Source: Nakazawaea peltata (Eukaryota; Ascomycota; Pichiomycetes; Alaninales; Pachysolenaceae). Taken from it: a stretch of DNA of 64,000 nucleotides. Location of the stretch: positions 131,249-195,248 of the forward strand of contig BCGQ01000004.1 in the NCBI GenBank assembly GCA_001599355.1, read 5' to 3'. Position numbers and translations under genes: made by a program. The notes beneath the pieces are model-generated. The model was not told the origin of the DNA. It worked only from the letters and a program-made list of their open reading frames with translations, and ran no database searches. Positions 9,874 through 19,269 of this stretch are shown one piece after another (the first letter of the stretch is position 1; every line of letters begins with the position of its first letter).

Positions 9874-9889
9874 TTTCCTAAATGGGAAA
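9874..9889. promoter_or_regulatory. CArG/Mcm1-like box upstream of SPC3
   Basis: TTTCCTAAATGGGAAA is a near-palindrome differing at two positions from the Mcm1 P-box TTTCCTAATTAGGAAA. It lies in the 381-bp gap that serves as the SPC3 promoter; ASA1 ends on the other side. No gene is seen in the rest of 9696-10076. Confidence 0.45.
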
Positions 9890-10076
9890 TTGGTTATACA
9901 CGACTATTAGAGGGGTTAGGTTGGGGGTTAGTTGGTTGGTGAGAAGGGGGATGAATGGGCGATGAGATAGAGAACTGCTCATAATATGATGTCTTCATGG
10001 ATACAGTATGCTTACAGTTCTGCTACTGTGATATTAATTTTTGCCCTACTTGGTATAAATTCCTTTACTATATACA

Positions 10077-11474
10077 TCATCTATTGTAAATAACAACCCT
10101 ACCGTCATTAAACAGCACACAAAGCCATGTACTATCTACCATCGCAGCATCACGTTGTCTCACAAGAAGTTTGGAAGTACCATTACAATAAACTAAACTA
10201 TTATTCAGTTTCAATTCCGAATATTTCGGTTGAATTTGTGAAAATTTGGCTATTGTCAGTTTCAATTTCGACTGAGAGGGGTTATTTGTACCAGCTGACG
10301 ACAGATTTAGAGCACTTCTTGAGGCTGCTGATCCGATAACAGAGGGACTTATTTTACTCATTTTAAACTCGAGTTCGATCGAATCCTCGGTTCTCCTGTA
10401 ACATCGAGAAAATCCGTCCCATGTTACACAAACTACAAGTCCATCACTTCTTGAAGAAAGACAGCTGATGCCTTGGTGTTTGATTTTATGAGAAGAACAA
10501 GAGATTTTTTGGGATTTCAGTACAATTCCTTCGGATTTGATCCATAATATGGTATCATTCAGAGATGATATACTTATCTCTGACGAAGAACACTCATAAT
10601 CGATTGCCAAAATTGGGTGAGGAACATGGGTCACATTGTCATGAAATACAGCTTGCATTTCATACAGGTCTTCATCCCAATTTAGAACTACAACATCTCC
10701 ACTTTCAAAACCTACACAAATTTGATGCTCTGAGCCCATAAAACTGAGTTTCATGATAATTCCGAAATCTCGTGAGTTATTCGGATCATTAAGTTCCCGA
10801 CCCAATGGGTTAACCAATGCATAAACATCCACATCTTTGAAGACACGGGAAAGTTTAAGTTGAGACTCATCTTCTCGAGAATTGAGCTTATAAATATCAA
10901 GATTATTCGAATTAGTAGTGGCAGGTGTCACCAAATAATCATCTATCACATCAATATTACAATAATTTAAAGTGTTTATGGGGATCTCCATTGAAATTTG
11001 AGGAGGAGACAGTTGGGTGTACTTCTTAAACTGTCTATATACACCTTCTTTGTACTCAAAAAGATCCCATACTTTAATAGTAGAATCTCTTCCATGAGTT
11101 ATAATCTTTCCATACATCAATGGGTCAAATATTGGTATAGAAGACTTCGATCCGAAGGCATCTGTTGAAGCCCATTTGAGCCCCAATTGCCTCACAGTAA
11201 CACCAGCCAGTGTATGCAGTTTCCATGATCCAAGTGGACGACGAGTGCTAAGATCCCACCAATTGATAACACCTTCTTCATCACATGTCACCACTGTTGG
11301 TATGAGAATTGGTATATTGGTATTATCTTGAACCATGTCATTGCTCTCAAAATTCTCGGTCGAATATCCCACATTGGATGGGATATACACGTACTCCATG
11401 ACAGAAATGCTGGATGAAGATGGAGCTCTTAGGGTTCCAACAGGTTTTGAAGTATCTCCCTGTGCCCTTATCAT
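10077..11474 (-). CDS. ASA1: Asa1, WD-repeat ASTRA/TTT-complex subunit
   Basis: A WD40 protein of about 465 residues from the first ATG (11474). The frame remains open a little further, but only back to a GTG directly after a TAG. Clear blade elements near the N-terminus include 'TCDEEGVINWWDLSTRRPLGSWKLHTL' and 'KIITHGRDSTIKVWDL'. The C-terminus (LLVRQRDAAMVDSTWLCVLFNDGRVVIYNR) has the closing-blade pattern of Asa1. Asa1 works with Tel2-Tti1-Tti2 in maturation of PI3K-like kinases, which would include the Mec1 encoded in this same window. The length (yeast about 443) and the 'TRRPLGSWKLH' strand support Asa1 over other WD proteins. The exact start is uncertain because of the upstream in-frame small ORF. 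Confidence 0.72.
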   Translation of the reverse strand: MIRAQGDTSKPVGTLRAPSSSSISVMEYVYIPSNVGYSTENFESNDMVQDNTNIPILIPTVVTCDEEGVINWWDLSTRRPLGSWKLHTLAGVTVRQLGLKWASTDAFGSKSSIPIFDPLMYGKIITHGRDSTIKVWDLFEYKEGVYRQFKKYTQLSPPQISMEIPINTLNYCNIDVIDDYLVTPATTNSNNLDIYKLNSREDESQLKLSRVFKDVDVYALVNPLGRELNDPNNSRDFGIIMKLSFMGSEHQICVGFESGDVVVLNWDEDLYEMQAVFHDNVTHVPHPILAIDYECSSSEISISSLNDTILWIKSEGIVLKSQKISCSSHKIKHQGISCLSSRSDGLVVCVTWDGFSRCYRRTEDSIELEFKMSKISPSVIGSAASRSALNLSSAGTNNPSQSKLKLTIAKFSQIQPKYSELKLNNSLVYCNGTSKLLVRQRDAAMVDSTWLCVLFNDGRVVIYNR

Positions 11475-11516
11475 TGTGTAAGTGTGTTTCCCAGTTCTAC
11501 TTCTATGAATCTCCAC

Positions 11517-11657
11517 CTATCGCCATACCAAGTCTTCCCTCAATAGTCTCAACTGAGGTAGATGAATACCTTGTAGCAGTTTACGAATTACACGAAATTT
11601 TTCACAAACCTCCTCGAGATGAGTTAGTGATTCGTATTTTGCTACATTCTTCAACAT
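11517..11657 (-). CDS. Small 46-codon ORF directly upstream of ASA1 (dubious)
   Basis: ATG at 11657 to TAG at 11519-11517, encoding 46 residues of helical, charged character (contains THLEEVCEKFRVIRK and LPQLRLLREDLVWR). It is in the same frame as ASA1 and separated from it by one TAG plus 14 sense codons before the ASA1 ATG. I recognise no family. It could be a genuine small protein, a long upstream ORF in the ASA1 leader, or an N-terminal exon; a GTATGG just before the stop would be a poor donor site. The same frame stays open about 200 bp further upstream but without an ATG. Confidence 0.25.
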   Translation of the reverse strand: MLKNVAKYESLTHLEEVCEKFRVIRKLLQGIHLPQLRLLREDLVWR

Positions 11658-11674
11658 AACGCGGCTTCTTCCCG

Positions 11675-12078
11675 AAACGGAAATATACGCATCTGAAGAG
11701 GGGTAGGCCGACAGATCGGAAACGGAGCCGGTAAAGGAGGGGTATTTCGAGGGAAAGGATAGGCGAAGAGTCTCTGATATAACGAAAATTGGTAAACAGG
11801 ATTCGGAATGCCCTTCATTTATGTCTAACTCGCATATTCTCCCCTCTTTTTCCCTACCACCCTCTCCATCTCAACTCCATCTCATTACCCCTCCCTATAA
11901 CCCCCCTCGTAACCCCCCGGCAGTGGATCTCTGTGCTCCCTTGTGCGGAAAAAAAAGAAAGGAAAAAATTTTATTTTCCAGAGCGGGAAAAACCTTTATA
12001 TAGAAGCGAAGCCGCTGTTAGTACAGAGAGGGATATATAGAGGGAATATATAGAGATATATAGAGAAGTTGAAGAAAT
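11675..12078. promoter_or_regulatory. Intergenic/promoter region of DIC1
   Basis: This gap holds no credible gene; open frames at 11789-12040 are low-complexity. It contains a CT-rich block (about 11840-11940), a GGAAAAAATTTTATTTTCC box at 11961-11979 resembling the AATTTT growth element, and TATA-like repeats (TATATAGA) at about 12030-12065 just before the DIC1 ATG. Confidence 0.5.
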
Positions 12079-12942
12079 ATGTCGAAGAAGGAATCAGTCA
12101 AATACCCATTCTGGTATGGTGGAGCCTCATCCATGGTTGCTTGTTTATTCACCCACCCTTTGGATTTACTGAAGGTTAGATTACAAACCGCCAAGACCCC
12201 AGGAGATGGATTGATCGGGATGATGGTGCGTATTATTAGAAATGATGGTGTTTTACTGTGTTACTCTGGTTTGAGTGCTGCCTTATTGAGACAAGGTACT
12301 TACAGTACTACCAGATTCCTGGTTTATGAATTTTTGAAGGAATCGTTCACTTCTCCAGATGGTCAATTACCATCTACCTCAGTTTTGTTGCCATGTTCTA
12401 TGCTTGCCGGTGCCCTTGGAGGTATGGTTGGTAACCCAGCCGATGTTATCAACATTAGAATGCAAAACGATTCTTCGTTACCAGTTGAGCAACGTCGTAA
12501 CTATAAGCATGCCATTGATGGGTTGATCAGAATTCCAAGAGAAGAAAGTTTCGGGTCACTTTTCAGAGGTTTGGAGCCAAATTTGGTTCGTGGTATTTTA
12601 ATGACTCTGTCGCAAGTTCTGTCGTACGATGTGCTGAAGGGATTTTTAATTAACAGCTTTGGATTGAATGAAAAAGATAAGAGTACTCATTTTTCGCTGT
12701 CGTTAATTGCTGGTTTGGTAGCCACTACTGTGTGTTCTCCCGCAGATGTTGTTAAGACTAGAATTATGAACAGTGCTGGAAAGGGAGAGGGGGCAGCTTC
12801 AATTCTTATTAATTCTGTTAAGAATGAAGGTGTTGGATTTATGTTCCGTGGATGGTTACCACTGTTTATGCGTTTAGGACCACAAACTATTCTTACATTC
12901 CTTGTTTTGGAACAATTTAGAAATTACCGTATCGGAATGTAA
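12079..12942 (+). CDS. DIC1: Dic1, mitochondrial dicarboxylate carrier
   Basis: 287-residue mitochondrial carrier with three repeats, each bearing the Px[DE]xx[KR] signature: HPLDLxKVR (residues about 27-35), NPADVINIR (about 118-126) and SPADVVKTR (about 222-230). It matches Dic1 closely along its length (KYPFWYGGA at the start, LLPCSMxxGALGGMVGNPAD, RRNYKHAIDG, GLVATTVCSPADV, FMFRGWLP). The x in the first signature is a CTG codon (12169-12171); the family has Ala there, so it supports CTG=Ala. Dic1 exchanges malate or succinate for phosphate across the inner membrane. DIC1 beside MAT is the ancestral arrangement in many Saccharomycotina. Confidence 0.95.
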   Translation: MSKKESVKYPFWYGGASSMVACLFTHPLDLLKVRLQTAKTPGDGLIGMMVRIIRNDGVLLCYSGLSAALLRQGTYSTTRFLVYEFLKESFTSPDGQLPSTSVLLPCSMLAGALGGMVGNPADVINIRMQNDSSLPVEQRRNYKHAIDGLIRIPREESFGSLFRGLEPNLVRGILMTLSQVLSYDVLKGFLINSFGLNEKDKSTHFSLSLIAGLVATTVCSPADVVKTRIMNSAGKGEGAASILINSVKNEGVGFMFRGWLPLFMRLGPQTILTFLVLEQFRNYRIGM

Positions 12943-13315
12943 TAGAGATACAGTTATAGACAATTCATATTTATATACATGACAACTTTGTTGTCAATTA
13001 ATATACTACTTATAGATCTATTAAAAGTAATATCATCGGATGCTGTGTGATTTTTTCCTTCGCATTTTCACGATCTCCGATTATCAGCTTTTTTCCCTTT
13101 CTAGTCTGTGTCAAAACTGCAATTCTGCGCTAAAGCTATGCAACGCAGGAACTAAGATTCATAACGTTATATTTAAAACAACGCTGTCACAAATATAAGA
13201 TTCACAAGTTTACTTTGCTTTTCTATAAATACTAAAAACAGGGTGTGATTCTTAGAGAGTTATTGGAATCCTTAACAGAAAGCCAGGTTCAAAGTAGTTT
13301 TTGCTATTCGCGAGG

Positions 13316-14079
13316 ATGTCCTATTTTAGCTTTCCACCTGTTCCACAGCCAGATCTCATGGATCATATTCTCGAGGAAATAATTAGCTTCCTAGATATCA
13401 ACATATACAAAGTCTGCAGCTCAAATGACATAGATTACGCTGACTTAAACTACCAGATCGAATCTTATATACCGGTATGTACCTCCTTTGCAGCAAATCT
13501 GAATGATACTAACAAGAGCAGCGATTGAATGAAGTGCAGAGACAGGAAGCGCTAACACTGGAACAGGCCATTGTTCTTAAAGACATTTACAACAAAACTC
13601 ATATATTGGAAAATCTCATAGAAGAGAGAAAAATGTTGAAGGAGGACTTGAATATTCTAAAAAATGCTTACAAAGAGAATTTGGATATTAAGGGGGTGCA
13701 GGAACAATTTGATGAGAGTGATTCACCACCGCAATGCACCAGGGATCCAAATAACAAAATAGTAACTTCAAAGACCAGTATTTTAGAGGAGTGGTAAGTA
13801 CTTTCAAATATTTTAGATTTTGTCGTTTATCTGCTAACACTCCCCAGGTTCAAAAGTCACATAGACAGTCCATATCTAAAGAGAATTGATACTGATACTC
13901 TTGTGAATACGACAGGTTTATCACCAAACCAAGTGCGCAATTGGTAAGTAAAAATTTCTATTAGCACATACATACAAACTTCTATTTCTAACACTCTTAG
14001 GATGGCGAATAGAAGAAGAAGGCTGAAGAAACAATCTATTTCTGAAGATATTCTATCTATATTATCTCCAGACGTATGA
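13316..14079 (+). CDS. MATALPHA2: MATalpha2, TALE-type homeodomain mating-type regulator (4 exons)
   Basis: Spliced from exons 13316-13474, 13522-13793, 13848-13943 and 14001-14079, giving 201 residues (S. cerevisiae alpha2: 210). The homeodomain lies at about residues 130-186. It has the three-residue loop expansion of TALE proteins (EEWFKSHIDSPYLKR, residues 142-156) and a recognition helix LSPNQVRNWMANRRRR(A)KK ending at about 186, with Trp176, Asn179 and Arg180. The final segment QSISEDILSILSP matches the alpha2 tail. Exon junctions restore the frame exactly, two of them within the Trp codons of WF and NW. Alpha2 represses a-specific genes with Mcm1 and haploid genes with a1 (family knowledge). 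The loop expansion distinguishes it from MATa1. The first in-frame ATG was chosen over an upstream TTG. Confidence 0.9.
13475..13521 (+). other. MATalpha2 intron 1 (47 bp)
   Basis: GTATGT donor, perfect TACTAAC branch site and AG acceptor 9-10 bases after it. Removing it joins codons CCG|CGA and bypasses an in-frame stop. Confidence 0.85.
13794..13847 (+). other. MATalpha2 intron 2 (54 bp)
   Basis: GTAAGT donor, TGCTAAC branch site and CCCCAG acceptor. It splits the Trp codon of the homeodomain motif EEWF. Confidence 0.88.
13944..14000 (+). other. MATalpha2 intron 3 (57 bp)
   Basis: GTAAGT donor, TTCTAAC branch-like site and CTTAG acceptor. It splits the Trp codon of the recognition-helix motif NWMANRR. 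Confidence 0.88.
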
Positions 14080-14283
14080 AAACAAGAGACGCTCCTGTGT
14101 CAAATATGTTTTGATGCGGAAGGAAAAAATATTTTTTTTTACGGTGCCTCTCCTTTTTTGAGCCTCAAAAAGTATCCCTTTTTAAAAAATAGAAGGAAAT
14201 AACTGGTCCCTGAATTTTGGTTCAAAACATTAATTTAGCTAGTCCAATGAATTAATAATAAGTAGAAACTGATTGATTGAACA

Positions 14284-15060
14284 ATGAATAGGAAATCAAA
14301 GCATTCCTGGAGGTCTGCACTCAGACCTGCCTTCAGAGCGTCTTCGAATAAAATACGCCCTAAGAAACAATTATCTACAAAACCCAATGCAGCACCTTTA
14401 CTTCAAACTTTCAGCGTATTTTCCACTAAAAGTTTGCCACTGATACCTATCCCTGGTAAGGAACTTAAATTGTTTCTTGAAAGCTTGAAGAACTCGAAAG
14501 AAAGTATGTGCCACTTGTGTTCTCAGAAGAGGTCCCTCCTGAAAACAGGAGCGAAACCTAGGAGAATCAGGGGTAAGATCAATGGGTTTATAGCTTACAG
14601 ATGCTATTATTCAAGAATCAAACGTGACGTAAAAGGACAAAGAGATGCATCTGTTCTGTTAGCAGAGTTTTGGAAGAATGAATCAGAATCAGTAAGAAGT
14701 GTATGGGATAGGTACGCAATAGAATATGGGCGCCTGAAGACCTCATCAGCTTTCCTGACTTGGCTTGAAACTTCAGTTGGTTTGAATCAACAAATCCGAT
14801 CATCCTCTCAGAGTCATAAATCTGTTTCTTATAAGCAGCTCTGTCAATCATGCCGAAAAAACACTAAGCATGGTGGTGAGAACTATGATCCCGGTACTAC
14901 TATTGATTTTATAGTCGATAACGATACTCAGCGCACAGTTGTATTTGGGTCTTACTTGAATATGTTCTTCGCTAAAAACGAAACCGAAGCTATGGCTGAC
15001 CCTGCTAATTTCAGCGACAATAGGGGATACGACGATTCAAAAAACTATTTCATGACCTAA
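14284..15060 (+). CDS. MATALPHA1: MATalpha1, alpha-box (HMG-like) mating-type activator
   Basis: 258 residues. The alpha-box lies at about residues 97-150: 'KINGFIAYRCYYSRIKRDVKG' and 'VLLAEFWKNESESVRSVWDRYA', matching the NSFMAFRSYYS...LLAxxW...WDxxA pattern of yeast alpha1. It is preceded by a basic N-terminus. A CxxC (CHLC, residues 76-79) and another Cys pair lie outside the box and are not characteristic. Alpha1 activates alpha-specific genes together with Mcm1 (family knowledge). It lies 204 bp downstream of MATalpha2 on the same strand, and its end is 123 bp from the convergent SLA2 end, so both alpha genes occupy the DIC1-SLA2 interval. Intron-less. Confidence 0.92.
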   Translation: MNRKSKHSWRSALRPAFRASSNKIRPKKQLSTKPNAAPLLQTFSVFSTKSLPLIPIPGKELKLFLESLKNSKESMCHLCSQKRSLLKTGAKPRRIRGKINGFIAYRCYYSRIKRDVKGQRDASVLLAEFWKNESESVRSVWDRYAIEYGRLKTSSAFLTWLETSVGLNQQIRSSSQSHKSVSYKQLCQSCRKNTKHGGENYDPGTTIDFIVDNDTQRTVVFGSYLNMFFAKNETEAMADPANFSDNRGYDDSKNYFMT

Positions 15061-15183
15061 AATCTTTGCCATTTTATGTTGTTACCAATATTTACTTATC
15101 GTTACAATATTATTGAAGGTATGAAGCACGATCCAGAATTTTTTTTCTAAATAACATCATCTTTTCTTACATAATCTATACAT

Positions 15184-18100
15184 TCATTCTTCATCTGAAT
15201 CATCATCCTTATATGAATACTTCCTAATCTCTCCTAATCTCTTTCTCAGCTTATTCAAGAGATTCTCCAATTTCAAAATCTCAACTTGTTGTTCCATTTC
15301 AACCGTCTTATTCTCATGAAGTGACAATTTACTGAAATCGACATCATTCTCAACAGAGTGTCCATTTTGTTGATCAAGGATCAGATGTACTTGAGACACA
15401 AGCGATTTACACAGTTGAGTAACAAGTTTAGACAGTTGCTCTAATTTATCTTGAGTCTTGGATCCAAGTGACAGTTTAACTCTTGAAGCCAGAACTAATT
15501 GCAGAGTAGAAGCACTGACATCATTCGAAGCGACAATCAACTCTTCCAAAGTACTATCTCCCTTGATAACACCATCCAGAGTTTGGATCATAACTGTAGT
15601 GGAATACAGAACCAGTTTCAGCAGAGAAATCAACCCTTCGGTCCATCTATTGTTCTTCTTGTAGAACTGAGTTCTGGACTGTTCTCCTCTGTTCTTTTGG
15701 ACGATCTCTTCTTGAGATTCCGTCAGCAGTTGAACAAGCAGTTGAATCAGAGTCGTAATCAGAAGCAGCAGTGATAAGATCAGTCCATTGACGCCAGTGA
15801 CGTCAGCTGTAGTGTCCAACAGTTGTTGTTGTTGCAAATGTTTCAATTGTTCAACCAGTTTAGTTACCAGTTGCAGAGCATGGCTCATTTCGAGTTCAAC
15901 CAGCTCAGCTAAATCACCAGCATTACCACGGATACCTCCACGTCTCTTTGAGACGATGTTCTCAACCTTCTTACTCAACTCTTGTAACAGTTCTTGAACG
16001 TTCAAATTGGATTCGATCACGATATCGGTCTTCTCGTCAATACCAAATTGGCCTAAAGAGGAACTCAAAAGTTGGTTCAAGAATTCTTCACTTAATTCCA
16101 GTGACCAACGAGCCAAACCGAGCAACTGTTCCAGTTCCAATTCCAGTTCCAAACGAGCAACACCACGAATATCTCCTAATAAAGCAGCAATAGCACCAGT
16201 GAACTCATTGATAGACTGAATAATCGTACTATAATCACCACCATCTGGGCCATCGGCAATGAAATCATTGAATCCGGTAGCGAAATCGGTGGCCGAGTTA
16301 CCGGCTTTCTCGATGATCGACAAATAGACCTCTGGAGAAGCCGAGTTATGTTGTTGCTGTTGCAGGAGCGGAGAATCCAACTCATAAAGAGAGTCCTCAA
16401 TACGTTGAATACCACTCTTCAAAATGGCATCGATAATCTCGGTCAATTTGGATTCAAATCCAGAGGAAGTTCCAGCTGCAGCTAATTCTTTGATCAGTTC
16501 ATCCATAGTCTGTTGCATAATCTCAAGCTCTTCATCTTTAGCCAGTAATTGTTGCTCAAATTGCAGGATTTGAGCAGCAGCCAGAGCACCTCCAGCACCT
16601 CCCAGAGCTGCTTCTTCAAGCTCACGTTTGTGAGCGGCAAAGATGCTGGTCAAATTGGACAGTTGCAGACGTTCAGTCTCGTCCAATTTCAGCTGAGTGT
16701 CACGTAAAAGCAATTCCAAACGTTCGATCTCACTGTTCTTACCACCTTTCAAACGGTCAAGGTCCAAACGAGCTCTGTCACGCTCACGAATCAAATCGGC
16801 CAACTCAATGTTCTTCAGTTTCATTTCTTTCTCTAATTTCTCTCTCTTTTCGATCAGTTCTTGAGCAGAGGCGGACTTCTGTTGTAATTTCTTGAATCTC
16901 AGCAACAAATTCAAATGCTCTTGACGTAATTGAGAGTACAATTTAGCCAAAGACTCGTACTTCTTGTTCCAAACATTGACTTGTTCTTGTAATGAGGCAA
17001 TGAGCTCATCTTTGGAAGCAATTTGCTGCTGCAGAGCCATCGTAGTAGAGGACTGTTCTTGCTCCAATTGCTGAACTCTTTGATCATATTGCTCGAGCAT
17101 CAATTGATCCTTCTCATATTGTCCACGTAAAGCCAAAAGATCCCTCTCAAGCTGAGCTACTTTACTGTTAGCAATCCCAGTCAGTTGCAGTTGTTGCTGT
17201 TGCAATAACAGCTCTTGAGCTTGACGTTGTAACAGTTCTTGCTCTTGTTGTTGTTGTAACCAATATTGCTGTTGTTGTTGGTGAAGTTGTTGTTGCTGTT
17301 GGAGTTGTAATTGACGTTGTTGTTCAAGTTGTTGTTGCTCCAACTCAAGCTGCTGTTGTTGTTGAAGTTGTTGTTGGTTCCAAGAGTCGTTGGAGATATC
17401 AGGAGTAGCCGCTGGCTCAGGTGCAACAACTGAAGACAGACGAGTAGATCCAGCTTCTCTTGGTGTACTACCATTCTCTTCATCTGGACTAGCTCTCAAG
17501 TTTGGAGCATCCATACGCAATTTCGGAATCGTAATTAAACTGGTCAAGTACTTAATCGAACTACAATCAGCATAAAACTCGTACAATCTCGAATGCTGCT
17601 GAGTATACTTATCAATAAGAGGTTCCAATACTTCGGGATCGGCCGAAGTCTTATACATCAGACGCATCATGGAGGTGATGAACTTATAGATCCCGTAACT
17701 CTCCAGTACTAATGGCACCAAGGCGGAGATTCTGCATTCCGAACCACCTGGAGTCAATCCGGCCAAAATCAAACGCTGTAAATCATCGATCAGATCTTGT
17801 AATGAGAGTAAACCAACGATCAGATCATAACCTTCATTTGGATCACTGACAGTTCTAAGAGAAATGTACTCCTCGTACTCGAAAGTACCATTGAACCCTC
17901 CATGGTATCTATGGAAGTCCAATTTCTTCAAAATGTAGTTGTCGTATTCACGGATTAAACGTGAATTGGAATGTTCTCCATGAGAGATCCGGCCCAAACT
18001 CTCGATCCACGAGTATTCACGGAGAGCACCCTTGATTACGGATGGGTGACCTTCTTGGATGACCTTGTGGATGACAATTAACAGTTTGAACAACTTGACG

Positions 18101-18270
18101 TCGTCGTCCTGGATGGGCAACACCTTCAATCCATCCCAAAATGGGCGCGAGGATTTATGGTCCCAAGTGAACACGATACAAGCCCGGACGTGTTTACGTT
18201 TAGGAGCGGAATTATCGGCGGAGCAGGCCTTTTTTAAGCTCACAAGCAAATCGGATTCGGCTCTTGACAT
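15184..18270 (-). CDS. SLA2: Sla2, endocytic actin adaptor (Hip1R family)
   Basis: 1028 residues. Residues 1-280 form an ANTH domain (SDLLVSLKKACSADNSAPKRKHVRACIVFTW, then PFWDGLKVLPIQDDDVKLFKLL). About 290-373 is an irregular polyglutamine/Leu tract, 375-620 a long coiled coil, and about 780-1000 the talin-HAT (I/LWEQ) actin-binding module (NRWTEGLIS....ASNDVSASTLQLV.ASRVK). Sla2 links clathrin-coated-pit membrane and actin (family knowledge). Four CTG codons at forward 15607-15624 fall where the module reads AAKAVA, and the heptad-rich C-terminus only makes sense with CTG as Ala. SLA2 flanks MAT in most Saccharomycotina and anchors the locus identification. Confidence 0.96.
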   Translation of the reverse strand: MSRAESDLLVSLKKACSADNSAPKRKHVRACIVFTWDHKSSRPFWDGLKVLPIQDDDVKLFKLLIVIHKVIQEGHPSVIKGALREYSWIESLGRISHGEHSNSRLIREYDNYILKKLDFHRYHGGFNGTFEYEEYISLRTVSDPNEGYDLIVGLLSLQDLIDDLQRLILAGLTPGGSECRISALVPLVLESYGIYKFITSMMRLMYKTSADPEVLEPLIDKYTQQHSRLYEFYADCSSIKYLTSLITIPKLRMDAPNLRASPDEENGSTPREAGSTRLSSVVAPEPAATPDISNDSWNQQQLQQQQQLELEQQQLEQQRQLQLQQQQQLHQQQQQYWLQQQQEQELLQRQAQELLLQQQQLQLTGIANSKVAQLERDLLALRGQYEKDQLMLEQYDQRVQQLEQEQSSTTMALQQQIASKDELIASLQEQVNVWNKKYESLAKLYSQLRQEHLNLLLRFKKLQQKSASAQELIEKREKLEKEMKLKNIELADLIRERDRARLDLDRLKGGKNSEIERLELLLRDTQLKLDETERLQLSNLTSIFAAHKRELEEAALGGAGGALAAAQILQFEQQLLAKDEELEIMQQTMDELIKELAAAGTSSGFESKLTEIIDAILKSGIQRIEDSLYELDSPLLQQQQHNSASPEVYLSIIEKAGNSATDFATGFNDFIADGPDGGDYSTIIQSINEFTGAIAALLGDIRGVARLELELELEQLLGLARWSLELSEEFLNQLLSSSLGQFGIDEKTDIVIESNLNVQELLQELSKKVENIVSKRRGGIRGNAGDLAELVELEMSHALQLVTKLVEQLKHLQQQQLLDTTADVTGVNGLILSLLLLITTLIQLLVQLLTESQEEIVQKNRGEQSRTQFYKKNNRWTEGLISLLKLVLYSTTVMIQTLDGVIKGDSTLEELIVASNDVSASTLQLVLASRVKLSLGSKTQDKLEQLSKLVTQLCKSLVSQVHLILDQQNGHSVENDVDFSKLSLHENKTVEMEQQVEILKLENLLNKLRKRLGEIRKYSYKDDDSDEE
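17150..17400 (-). repeat. Polyglutamine-coding low-complexity tract in SLA2
   Basis: About 80 codons dominated by CAA/CAG Gln with interspersed Leu/His/Tyr, visible on the plus strand as TTGTTG/CTGTTG runs. It also yields an Asn-rich spurious frame. It is a likely site of length variation between strains. Confidence 0.85.
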
Positions 18271-19269
18271 TTTTCTCGATGATTGTTTGCAATTGATGCT
18301 TAAATTGAATGGGGGTAATTTGAATGATTGAAGGTAACAGCGGTTAAAAATTCGGTTGCAATGGAATTTTCCGGAATTGGAAATGGGGGCGGTGTGGTTA
18401 GGTAGAGCAATAATTTACTAAGGAAAATTTGTTACTAAGTAAGATCTACTTAAGTACTTAGTGATCTAGAGAAGTAGTGGAGTATTTTATGAGTAATCTC
18501 AGATAAGAGCAATTGAGGTGGATCAGATTAGATACGATATCAGCTGGTTATGATACGTGGCAATGATACTGTGGTCATGATAATGTGGTCTGAATAGTAA
18601 ATCTTGTAGGATATATAGATTAGAATAGTGGATTAGGAGTGGATTAAGTGTGATGTGAATACGGTTTTCATACTGTTTCTATGCTCTTCCTTAGTTCCTC
18701 ACTATGCCGCTTTCTCTTATTAGTTACTAAAATTATACTTTTTGTCCTTTTGTCCCTTTGTGTCTGTGTTACTTAGTAAAATAAGCCGTGCGCGCGCGTT
18801 GTACTGTGTAGTGTGTGCTGTGTGCTTTGTGCTCTGAGTACTTTGTGCTCTGAGTACTTTGTGCTTTCTGCTCTCTGCTCTCTGCTCTCTTGTCTGACCT
18901 TATCAATTTCGTATTTAATACACGACTTTTTTTACATTTACCCTTCATCAGCATTAACTCTACCAATAACACTCCAAATCTAACAAAATGGAATACCCAC
19001 CTCTATAGTCCTCATACCTGCCCATATTGTCCCCCTCTTATTCATTCTAGCCATTCCCAAAGCTCCTTCTCCTCCCCTTCCATTCGACCCTCCCTTATTA
19101 TCACCGCCCCCATCCTTCCTATTCCACGCAGCAACAGAAAATTTTTTCTTCCTCCTTCTCTCTAAAGACACCCTTCAAGCCCTCCCTGCCTACTTATTGA
19201 CGCCATCGAGAATTAATATTCAGATACTTCCTTGTTAATCACAAGTTTTACCCATTAGCAGATTTTTAT
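18271..19269. promoter_or_regulatory. Divergent SLA2-SUI1 intergenic region (1 kb)
   Basis: No gene is supported; frames at 18769-19171 are low-complexity. It contains an inverted repeat CTAAGTA (18435-18441) / TACTTAG (18455-18461), a (GC)n run GCGCGCGCG near 18792, repeats of GTGCTCTGAGTACTTT and CTCTCTG at about 18825-18890, and a long CT-rich block before SUI1, as is usual for a highly expressed gene. Confidence 0.5.

Noticed and set aside
10365-10385. tRNA B-box-like GTTCGATCGAATCC
   Set aside because: It lies within the ASA1 coding sequence and has no A box or cloverleaf around it.
11517-11560. Intron joining the small ORF to ASA1 using the GTATGG donor
   Set aside because: Donor deviates from all other introns here, and no TACTAAC-like branch site precedes a suitable AG.
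13316-14079. Homeodomain gene beside SLA2/DIC1 as MATa1
   Set aside because: The three-residue loop expansion (SPYL), WMANRRRR helix and the ILSILSP-type tail match alpha2, and the neighbour is an alpha-box gene.
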